Source of the DNA: UBA9647 sp963739335
Lineage (GTDB): Bacteria > Bacteroidota > Ignavibacteria > UBA10030
Reading direction: 5' to 3'
NCBI GenBank assembly: GCA_963739335.1
Contig: CAVUAC010000051.1
Coordinates: 248,001-312,000 of the forward strand
DNA length: 64,000 nt
Position numbers and translations under genes: made by a program. Positions 48,101 through 55,762 of the stretch are shown one piece after another (within the stretch, counting starts at the first letter, position 1; each line of letters starts with the position of its first letter). Below the pieces are notes generated by a model. It was not told the origin of the DNA and ran no database searches. It saw only the letters and a program-made list of their open reading frames with translations.

Positions 48101-49270
48101 TCAAAATTTCGCTTCGTAAGTGTAGTTACGACTTAAATACCGTTGAATCAATACTTTCGTTTTTGTCGAGAGCCGGGACGCGGCATTTTGCATGGCATCG
48201 TCAGAGGACGTACGCTCATCGACCAATGATTCTAGATCGGCCAAGAGAGCATCATTTACAAACAACTCTCGCGCACCCTCCACCGAACCAACAACGCCTA
48301 TGACTGGAACCTTATGTCGCTTTGCTCGCTCAACCACACCGGAGAGAGCTTTACCAAACAGAACTTGACTATCAATCTTACCCTCGCCCGTCATAACAAG
48401 GTCTGCTCCCTGCACACGCTCCTCAAACCCTGTTACCTGCAACACAAGGTCAATGCCTCGGCTGAGGGTTGCACCACAAAACGCAACAAGGCCCGCTCCA
48501 AGGCCCCCGGCTGCCCCACCTCCCGGAAAGCCCAGAACATCAACACCGATGGATGATTCAATAACCTTCCCGAGCCGCGCAAGCGCGCTGTCAAGAAGAT
48601 TCACATCAGAGGGGGTCGCACCTTTTTGAGGCCCATAGACGGCTGAAGCTCCTTGCTCACCACAGAAGGTGTTTTGGACATCGCAAGCAACCAGGACTTT
48701 TACATTGTCAATGCGTGGATCTCTTGCCTGAAGATCGATCTGTGCAAGATTGGCCAGTGCGGCACCGCCGCGGTTTATCGGATTCCCAGGCCCATCCAGA
48801 AATCTAACACCCAGGGCTTCAGCCATTCCGACGCCGCCATCATTCGTTGCGCTGCCGCCGATACCGATTATGATGGACGTGACACCTGCATCGAGTGATG
48901 CCCGAATGAGCTCACCAACGCCGTACGTTGTCGTGACTTTTGGGTCCCTCTGATGAGCGGAAACAAGTGTCAGTCCCGCAGCCTCTGCCATTTCAATGAT
49001 CGCCATCGAGCCATCGGCAGAAAGCCCCCAGCGCGCATCAACACGCTGGCCCGGCAGCGGACCGCTCACATTGGTCGTCACAAATCGCCCGCCCAGAACC
49101 GGCGTAACGACGCTTACCAGTCCCTCACCTCCATCGGAAACAGGGTGTTTGATCACGCGTGCATCGGGGAGACACTCCAGCACTCCTTGTTCCATCGCTA
49201 CTGCCGCCTCGTATGCAGTAAGCGAACCCTTAAAGGAGTCAGGCGCTATGAGGATAGTCTTCGGCAACAA
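48101..49270 (-). CDS. Glycerate kinase (GarK/GlxK type)
   Basis: The 389-residue protein is a class II glycerate kinase: N-terminal APDSFKGSLTAYEAA, HPVSDGGEG, the GIGGSATNDGGVGMAEALG loop and the GGGAAGGLGAGL segment are all present. It phosphorylates D-glycerate to 2-phosphoglycerate with ATP, bringing the end product of sugar-acid catabolism into glycolysis. The long open C-terminus has a Lys/Arg-rich ending. In this locus it would take glycerate formed from tartronate semialdehyde or a similar sugar-acid fragment. Confidence 0.92.
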   Translation of the reverse strand: MLPKTILIAPDSFKGSLTAYEAAVAMEQGVLECLPDARVIKHPVSDGGEGLVSVVTPVLGGRFVTTNVSGPLPGQRVDARWGLSADGSMAIIEMAEAAGLTLVSAHQRDPKVTTTYGVGELIRASLDAGVTSIIIGIGGSATNDGGVGMAEALGVRFLDGPGNPINRGGAALANLAQIDLQARDPRIDNVKVLVACDVQNTFCGEQGASAVYGPQKGATPSDVNLLDSALARLGKVIESSIGVDVLGFPGGGAAGGLGAGLVAFCGATLSRGIDLVLQVTGFEERVQGADLVMTGEGKIDSQVLFGKALSGVVERAKRHKVPVIGVVGSVEGARELFVNDALLADLESLVDERTSSDDAMQNAASRLSTKTKVLIQRYLSRNYTYEAKF

Positions 49271-49301
49271 TCGTTAGATTCCGGAATCGAGAGTGTGCTG
49301 A

Positions 49302-51635
49302 TTACAGCTTGACGTCAGTGAATCCAGGGACGCGCCACTGGAAATTCGGATCCACATACGGCTCATCGTTCTCATGTCCTTTCATCAGCGCAATCTTTCG
49401 CTTCAACTGTTCGCCGAAGTTTTTGTAGAAGATAAAGGTCGTTTCACCAACATCTGAAACTATCATCCAATTTATCCTAGATCCCTCCCAGAGTGCGAGC
49501 AATTCCTTTGTATTGTCGATTTCGTCGAGCACCATATTCTTGAGCAGCTTTTTGGATTCTCTCCTGACCTTTTTGTCCTTCGTCTCAAGGTAGCTATGCA
49601 CACCTGCCACCCAGGCCGCGACATTGCGCTGCGTGCGATACCAACACCACAGCGCACGCATCCGGTCTGTAACGTCCTCGACACACGCCAGCGCGGCATC
49701 TGTCGTCGCCCTGCTCTTCATATGCTTCAGCAGCTTCATCGCTGTTTCCAATTGAGGAAAGAGGTCGCGGTCGATAAGCTCCACACAATGACGTGCGTGC
49801 TCCGGATCGACGAGGTCGAATCCCACATCGTACCGGAAGTCCACCCGGCAACGGTTGTGAGATGTCGCAAGCAAGAATTTCTCGTAATACTCACGCTCCT
49901 TCTCGGGGATTGCTTCAATGTTTGGAACGACCGGGCGCGTAGCAAGCCGATACCAGTTTCCCCACGAGGAATAGATCCAGATGGGTATCGGGAACGACCG
50001 ATATGCCTCGTCGGAGTGTTTCCAGACCCCAACAAGATCGGCTGCAAGAGGCTCACCGATCCATTCGGTTGCCTTCTGGTGCAGAAAGCCATCGAGGTCC
50101 AGGGTGCTGTCCCCTTGAAACGCTCGCACAACTTCCTGATTGATATTGTACGGCGCAAAGGATTGCGGTGTCGCGCTTCCGTTGTAACATGGTGTGGTCA
50201 CCCCTTGTTTGAACATGTCCATCAGCTTGTCGTGGACAAGATAGGGAAACGGAATACCGATCAACGGCTCATGGTTCCAGATGATGCCCGGACTGAAGTA
50301 AACGTCGGCCTCGGATTTCTTCCTTCGAAGCTCGTCGATCACAGGTTTCTCGGCATCGACGAACCTGTTGTGGAGTGCTGTCCCATGAATCTCGTGTGTT
50401 TCTTTGTACTTTGGATGCTTGTACGCCAACCCCCACCCTTTTGTCAGAAGCGATGAAACTTCGACATCGAGCCCGTCGCCCAGCTGTTTCCAGATGTGAT
50501 CGTGTTCGGCCCAAAACGGCTCAAGGCGAATGAGGGTTCTGAATTTCGGATTCACCTTGCGTCCGGCATCGCGCAAGATTCGCTGGAAACGAACAAGATT
50601 ATTTGCTGCAGCCTCAGCAATCTCGGTATCTCCTTTCCATTCGCGAATGACATAGCCGCCGCCGTTGCGCCCTACGTAGAGCGAGCTCGTGTACTCAAAC
50701 CCAGCCCCGCTGTCGTTTGACCAGATCGAGATATATTCCAGGGACGGGACCTCACGAACCAGCTTCTCCATCATCTCCGCATAGTGTTGCTGCACAACAG
50801 GATGCGCAGTGGAGAGGTTGAAACGCGGATGCCAGCTTCGAATCGGATGATCGACCCGTGCTCCGCGAAGCATGGGATAGCGTTGCAGCAGATTGTCGGG
50901 AACCGACCGGGGCTCGAAACAGACGAGGCCGGGAATCAGTCCATATTTTTCCGCCAGCGCAGCATTGGTCTTGAGGAAGTTGAGGTTCGCCTGGAGATAG
51001 TCGTCATCGTAGATACCCTTGTTCAGGCGGCTCGAAACGAATTGATCCAGCGACGGACAATAGGTATAGAACCGATGCAGCAGTTCCCCTTGAGGACCAC
51101 GCTCGAACGGAACCGCGAACGCGAGACCGTTGACCTCTGCGTGCGAGAAACCCATGCGGGCGAGATTCCGGATGTGTTCTTCACGATCGAACCTGCGCAC
51201 AGTCCTCGCGTGCTGAGTTAGAAACAGGTCATAGACCGGACGAAGGTTTCGAAATGACGGATGAAGAATCTTGCCATCTGCAAATTCTTCAACCTTCGCC
51301 GACCTCCAGTTCTCCGTCAATCGGGCAAAGAGATAATAGAGAAGGTGCGGACGCGATGCCAGCAATTCAATGCCGCCGCCGGTTTTTGCTCTCGCCATCA
51401 TCCAATCCTTGTTTCCATCAAGAGAGGGATGAAGAGCGCACCATCTGGATTTTTCCTGAACGACACCCAAGCGCACACTTCCAGCCGCGGCGCTCAGACC
51501 GGGCGACTGTTTGATATCCACGCGGCCGCCAATGATCGTCTTCAGTTCGTCTGCGATCGTTTGCTCGACCTTGATCTGGGCGGAGGACGTATAGATAACT
51601 TTGGTCTGCGTCAGTAATTCAACGATAGTCGGCAT
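49302..51635 (-). CDS. Large uncharacterised protein, possible glycoside-hydrolase fold
   Basis: The 777-residue protein has no signal peptide. Its first 130 residues look like the small alpha/beta domain that precedes the barrel in several glycosidase families (VIYTSSAQIKVEQTIADEL...LLASRPHLLYYLFARLTENW). A TIM-barrel-like stretch follows with LARMGFSHAEVNGLAFA, EYISIWSNDSGAGFEYTSSL and RTLIRLEPFWAE, where acidic residues sit at strand ends. The C-terminal 200 residues are helical and charged. I do not recognise the family by name. The layout is reminiscent of GH67/GH20-like enzymes. It lies between glycerate kinase and the corrinoid methyltransferase genes, so a cytoplasmic oligosaccharide-processing role is inferred. 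Confidence 0.5.
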   Translation of the reverse strand: MPTIVELLTQTKVIYTSSAQIKVEQTIADELKTIIGGRVDIKQSPGLSAAAGSVRLGVVQEKSRWCALHPSLDGNKDWMMARAKTGGGIELLASRPHLLYYLFARLTENWRSAKVEEFADGKILHPSFRNLRPVYDLFLTQHARTVRRFDREEHIRNLARMGFSHAEVNGLAFAVPFERGPQGELLHRFYTYCPSLDQFVSSRLNKGIYDDDYLQANLNFLKTNAALAEKYGLIPGLVCFEPRSVPDNLLQRYPMLRGARVDHPIRSWHPRFNLSTAHPVVQQHYAEMMEKLVREVPSLEYISIWSNDSGAGFEYTSSLYVGRNGGGYVIREWKGDTEIAEAAANNLVRFQRILRDAGRKVNPKFRTLIRLEPFWAEHDHIWKQLGDGLDVEVSSLLTKGWGLAYKHPKYKETHEIHGTALHNRFVDAEKPVIDELRRKKSEADVYFSPGIIWNHEPLIGIPFPYLVHDKLMDMFKQGVTTPCYNGSATPQSFAPYNINQEVVRAFQGDSTLDLDGFLHQKATEWIGEPLAADLVGVWKHSDEAYRSFPIPIWIYSSWGNWYRLATRPVVPNIEAIPEKEREYYEKFLLATSHNRCRVDFRYDVGFDLVDPEHARHCVELIDRDLFPQLETAMKLLKHMKSRATTDAALACVEDVTDRMRALWCWYRTQRNVAAWVAGVHSYLETKDKKVRRESKKLLKNMVLDEIDNTKELLALWEGSRINWMIVSDVGETTFIFYKNFGEQLKRKIALMKGHENDEPYVDPNFQWRVPGFTDVKL

Positions 51636-51723
51636 GATACACCTTCACGCGATTGGTTCAAGGAAAACAACGATCAAGAACATCCCTAGAAGAAATGAAG
51701 ACTTCACCGAAAACAATGTCCGA

Positions 51724-53097
51724 TCATAGGCCATAGCTTGTAGCAGAAAACAGATGGCCATAGCGGTCCACCATTGTTGCCGTTAGTTCCTGCTCATCAG
51801 CGGGAAGACTGTCCAGCGATCGAGTAATCCTCTCCAGCCACTCTATCTCACGAGGGTTCACCTCGAGCTTCTTTTTTCGCACCGCTTCTCTCAGAAGCGA
51901 AGCCGTCTCCCTCGCCGCGGCGAGTGTCTGGGTATAGTGACCCGATTCCCCGACAATCGCATCTGCAACCCTCATCGTCGATTCGGGAGAGAGCACAAAC
52001 GCCTGTGGGCTCAAATGAATGTCGGACTCGATAAGAAGGTCTTGATAGTCCTCCTCCGAATGGAACTCCAGAGCTTTGTTGAAGAGACGGCAATCATAGG
52101 CGAGGAGTTCGAGGTACGCCTCAGGGGCTGGCCCGGAGAGGAGGCGAACGTTTTGCACGGACTCATTGCTCCACAAATCGCACATTGCAGCTGCAACGTT
52201 GCCGACCGGGCTGAAGTGAGCACAGCTCGCCGACTTCCCCTCCATCGCAATGGGTGTGCCCGTTATGGCTTTCAAAATTGGACCTTCGTAGGCACAATCC
52301 TTGGACGGGCCGCGCGCACCACACTCATAGGCAACAAGACTGCGAACGGCACTTGCCGTCCTGATGACCGCAGCGAGCACTTCGGGAAGCATTCCTTGTC
52401 CGCAAAGCTGCATCGCTGTGTTTGCAAAGCCGCATGCGGAATCGGCACCGGGAATTACCTTGTGTGCAGAACAGACTCCGACGATCTTCGTCCACAGAAA
52501 CTCCATATCTCGCGGCGCCAGAACTCCCAAAGCGAACATGATCCCGTCAATATCTCCATACAGGAGCGCTTCATCGTGAACTTCTTTTCCCCCAACAGAT
52601 TCAATCGACAGCACATGCGCTCCCGCTGCCGCGCACTGTTCAAATGATTGCATGAGCAGATCGAGCGGCTTTCCTGATCTAAGTTCCGGCGGTCGTGTAA
52701 CATCGCGGATGTCCGTTGGCGTCACTCGCAGGGCACACGGCAGTTTAGTTTCCTCATAAAGCTGACGGAGGTGGCGATGCAGCACGGAAGTGATCTCTGC
52801 ACCCCATGACGGATGCTCGGTCATTGGCGGCAGAAGCTCAAACTCCGCCATGAGGCCCGAGAGTCTCAATCTCGGTGCGGCACGCCGAATGATGGAACCG
52901 ATTTCCTCGTAATGAGCAAGAACGGCAGCCCAGCTTGATTCATTGAGCACCATCGTGGGCAGTGTGAAATTGAGCTCGGGATGAACCTTTCCTTTTCCAA
53001 GCTGCAGGCCGAATCCGCATGACAGCGGTTTTGAAGCTCTGCCAAACATGAGCTGCTGTGGACTCGTGATCGATAGGGTGTTGAATTTCTGCGGCAT
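51724..53097 (-). CDS. mtaB: MtaB-like methanol:corrinoid methyltransferase
   Basis: The 457-residue protein matches MtaB, which transfers the methyl group of methanol to a corrinoid protein. Landmarks are the N-terminal FNTLSITSP, GKVHPELNFTLPTM, EFELLPPMTEHPSWGAEIT and VAYECGARGPSKDCAYEGP. Candidate zinc ligands are Glu166 (SIESVGG), Cys222 (DSACGF) and Cys268 (SKDCAYE), almost the spacing of the Glu-Cys-Cys zinc site of the archaeal enzyme. It is followed upstream in the operon by a corrinoid protein and a UroD/MtaA-like protein. Outside methanogens the methyl group would go to tetrahydrofolate. The substrate might also be a methoxylated compound. Confidence 0.88.
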   Translation of the reverse strand: MPQKFNTLSITSPQQLMFGRASKPLSCGFGLQLGKGKVHPELNFTLPTMVLNESSWAAVLAHYEEIGSIIRRAAPRLRLSGLMAEFELLPPMTEHPSWGAEITSVLHRHLRQLYEETKLPCALRVTPTDIRDVTRPPELRSGKPLDLLMQSFEQCAAAGAHVLSIESVGGKEVHDEALLYGDIDGIMFALGVLAPRDMEFLWTKIVGVCSAHKVIPGADSACGFANTAMQLCGQGMLPEVLAAVIRTASAVRSLVAYECGARGPSKDCAYEGPILKAITGTPIAMEGKSASCAHFSPVGNVAAAMCDLWSNESVQNVRLLSGPAPEAYLELLAYDCRLFNKALEFHSEEDYQDLLIESDIHLSPQAFVLSPESTMRVADAIVGESGHYTQTLAAARETASLLREAVRKKKLEVNPREIEWLERITRSLDSLPADEQELTATMVDRYGHLFSATSYGL

Positions 53098-53115
53098 GGT
53101 GGGTGTTCCCTCCCT

Positions 53116-53760
53116 TTACGAGGCCGAAAGACCCAGAAGCTGTTTGACTTTATCGACTGCCAGCACAGCATCACGAGCGTAGCCCTCGGCGCCGATCTCG
53201 TCTGCAAAGTTCTGATTCACCGGCGCTCCACCAATGATAATTTTAACGTTCGTCCGAAGCCCTGCCGATGCAATTGTTTCGATGGTTGCTCTCATGTTCA
53301 GCATCGTTGTTGTGAGCATCGCCGACAGGCCTACGATGGCAGGATTATGTGCGGTGATCGCTTCAACGAACTTCTGAGGGTGAACATTAAGGCCAAGGTC
53401 AACGATTTCAAATCCGGCCCCCTGTAACATGATGCCGACGAGGTTTTTGCCGATGTCGTGCATATCGCCTTTTACCGTTCCCATGAGTATCTTGCCGCGT
53501 GGGCGTGCACCCTCACGGACGAGCTGCGGCTTCAGGATCTTGAGGGAAGCGTGCATGGCGCTGGCTGACTGAAGTACCTCGGGCAGGTCCATATCTCCAC
53601 TCCGCATTTTCTCTCCAACCACCGTCATCCCGCCGATGAGCCCATCGTTGAGAATGATCTGCGGAGACACGCCCGCCTCAACCAATTGTTGCGTCAGTGC
53701 TGTAACCTTTTGAACTTGTCCTTGTTCCAAAAGCTGAGCGAGGTCGTGCAGTTCTTTCAT
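53116..53760 (-). CDS. mtaC: MtaC-like corrinoid (cobalamin-binding) protein
   Basis: From the ATG at 53760 the protein has 214 residues, the normal size. The longer open frame upstream overlaps the next gene. The N-terminal helical cap (LEQGQVQKVTALTQQLVEAG...LNDGLIGGMTVVGEKM) is followed by the cobalamin domain. The latter has GDMHDIGKNLV, where the His is the lower cobalt ligand, and IIGGAPVNQNFADEIGAEGYARDA. It carries the methyl group between MtaB and a second methyltransferase. It lies 13 bases after the UroD-like gene and 18 before mtaB. Confidence 0.92.
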   Translation of the reverse strand: MKELHDLAQLLEQGQVQKVTALTQQLVEAGVSPQIILNDGLIGGMTVVGEKMRSGDMDLPEVLQSASAMHASLKILKPQLVREGARPRGKILMGTVKGDMHDIGKNLVGIMLQGAGFEIVDLGLNVHPQKFVEAITAHNPAIVGLSAMLTTTMLNMRATIETIASAGLRTNVKIIIGGAPVNQNFADEIGAEGYARDAVLAVDKVKQLLGLSAS

Positions 53761-53773
53761 GTGTTTCTTCTCG

Positions 53774-54808
53774 TCATGTTGGATGAGTGAATTCCCGAAT
53801 CGCTTCCCTGATTCCGACAAGATGGGACAATGGCGTTCCATAGGGCACAATCGCCGTTCCAAGGATAAAGCCGGGATACCCGTTCGCCTCCTGAAGATAT
53901 TTCAAAGCGCGACAGTGGACATTCTCTGAGGCTATACTGAGGAAATCTGTCGAGTCGATGTTTCGCCGGAATGCCCGTCGGGCCTTTGAGCACTTTACCA
54001 GAAACTCCTGGGCGTCTGCTTTTACATCACACAGAATATTGTTGGCGTCCGTCTCAAGATATGCATCAATGATCTTCGTTGTGTTGCCTCCAATGATTAA
54101 CGGAACGTGTGCAACACCAAGCTGGTGGAAATGCTCGATGATCTCACGAGTAGGCCCAAGTACGAATTCGCGGTACATTCGAGGTGAAAGCAGATCCGGC
54201 GATGTCTGAGAATCAAAGATTACAGTGTTACAACCAAGCTCGATGAACGCGCGGCCATAACGTTTGATCGCTTCCGACGCAAATCGCATGAGATCTTTGA
54301 CGAGACCGGGATGAGTGAGCAAGAGCATGAACAAATGCTCCGGTCCAGCAAGATGTGCCGCCAGCGAGAATGGCCCCGAGAGCGCACCGCGAATCGGGAT
54401 TTCTTTCCCGAGTACTTTTACGATATTCCTTGCTACTTCGAGGTTGAGCGGCATTCTTCCATCTTTTCGAGGATCGGGCATCTTGAGTGAAGCGACATCT
54501 TCAGATCCCTGGAAAACGGCTCCCTCCGGGTCGATCGCCGGAACCGAGGTGTCTTCGCCTTCATAGTAAATCACTTTGCATCCAACCGCCTCAGCTTCCA
54601 CATTGTACACGTCAATTCCAATCGTCAACGCATCGGGCTGCACACGTTCGTACTCTGCCAGAAGCGCTGTCGTCAGGAGATGCGCATCCCGGCACACTCT
54701 TGAAGGCGTTTCCCCAACGAACCAGGCTTTGTGTTCGTAGATTGCAGGTACAAACGGTACCTGATCCTGTGGTTCACACTTCAAGGCAAGTTCGAGTCTC
54801 TTGTTCAT
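53774..54808 (-). CDS. UroD/MtaA-superfamily methyltransferase-like protein
   Basis: The 344-residue protein belongs to the uroporphyrinogen decarboxylase superfamily, which includes the MtaA/MtbA methyltransferases that take the methyl group from methylated MtaC. Family segments are LKCEPQDQVPFVPAIY, RGALSGPFSLAAHLAGPEHLF and SQTSPDLLSPRMYREFVL. The zinc motif H-x-C-G-N-T of MtaA is replaced here by IIGGNTT, and the later Cys (usually G-C) is a Thr in ILGTAIVP. It therefore lacks the thiol-binding zinc and is unlikely to methylate coenzyme M. A folate-linked or accessory role with MtaB/MtaC is inferred from the operon. Confidence 0.82.
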   Translation of the reverse strand: MNKRLELALKCEPQDQVPFVPAIYEHKAWFVGETPSRVCRDAHLLTTALLAEYERVQPDALTIGIDVYNVEAEAVGCKVIYYEGEDTSVPAIDPEGAVFQGSEDVASLKMPDPRKDGRMPLNLEVARNIVKVLGKEIPIRGALSGPFSLAAHLAGPEHLFMLLLTHPGLVKDLMRFASEAIKRYGRAFIELGCNTVIFDSQTSPDLLSPRMYREFVLGPTREIIEHFHQLGVAHVPLIIGGNTTKIIDAYLETDANNILCDVKADAQEFLVKCSKARRAFRRNIDSTDFLSIASENVHCRALKYLQEANGYPGFILGTAIVPYGTPLSHLVGIREAIREFTHPT

Positions 54809-54817
54809 TTGTTCGCT

Positions 54818-55744
54818 TCACACCCTTTGCATCATAACGTTTGACTCGAGACTGGTAATCTCTTCCGGGCTTGAGCCTGCGATTTCCCACGTGCGCGCAT
54901 TCGCAGCACCAGCAGCAGCCCCAAAGGCAAGACACCGCTCAAACTTCCATCCTTGCTGGAATCCATAAAGGATGCCGGCAATCATCGCATCACCCGACCC
55001 TGTGGGATTCACGGCCTTCACTGAAGGCGGTGTGATCTTCCAGTAGTGTCCCTGCATTCCAGCGTAGAAAGCGTGGCCCCCGTCGGTGAGAATGCAAAAA
55101 CGTGCTCCCTTCTCGAGGAGGAGGCAAGTTGCGTTGATATAATCAACTTCACTGTTCAGGGGTCGCCGAAATGTTATCTCGAACTCACGTTTATTCGGCT
55201 TGACAAGCGTCGGCAGCGCTTTGAGGCCAAGTTCGAACGCAGAGCCGTAGGAGTCCAGAACACTCGGAATCCCGGCCCGGTGGGCGATGGTAATTGCCTC
55301 ATAGAAAATGTCATCTGCCCCCTAGCCTGGCGAGCTTCCGCCGCAAACAACCCACGTGCTTCTTGAAGCAAGGTCGTTGATCTTCTTGTTGAGTTTGTGC
55401 ACGGACTCTTGCTCGACACGGAGCGATGGTTCAAACATCGCGGTCCATGTCCCGTCAGGCTCACAGTACGTTATGCCCTCCCGGGTCATCGCCTGCGTTT
55501 GAACAAAGTCCTGCTCGATTGCTTCCTCACGCAGCAATCTGGAGACAATCGAACCGATCTCTCCCCCGAGAAATCCCGTTGCGACCGTTTTGATGCCTAA
55601 TCGCTTCAGCTGGCGCGAGACGTTTATCCCCTTTCCGCCCGCAACCATTTCAATTTTCAATGCACGGTGGATCGTCCCGCGCTCCAGTCGCTCGATATAG
55701 ACGGTCTTATCGAGCATGGGATTCAGTGTAATCGTCGTTATCAT
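54818..55744 (-). CDS. PfkB-family sugar kinase (in-frame TAG)
   Basis: From ATG 55744 the frame encodes a 308-residue kinase of the 1-phosphofructokinase/tagatose-6-phosphate kinase branch. It shows ITLNPMLDKTVYIERL, the VAGGKGINVSRQLKRLG motif and the C-terminal NPTGSGDAMIAG with the catalytic Asp. Codon 141 is TAG (55322-55324), in the loop GGSSPG-stop-GADDIFYEA. The frame is otherwise open before and after it, so a single base substitution or a sequence error separates the halves. It phosphorylates a sugar phosphate or nucleoside in the sugar locus. It lies between the UroD-like and heparinase-like genes. Confidence 0.8.
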
Positions 55745-55762
55745 CCCTGCTGCCTCAAACAC

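Noticed and set aside
54487..54837. Plus-strand frames inside the sugar locus, for example 54487-54837
   Set aside because: They are shadows of the well-supported minus-strand genes.
55322..55324. TAG read as pyrrolysine because methyltransferase genes are next door
   Set aside because: Pyrrolysine is known from methylamine methyltransferases; the TAG is in a sugar kinase, MtaB does not use it, no pyl gene is visible, and TAG ends other genes here (for example the hydratase and the heparinase-like gene).
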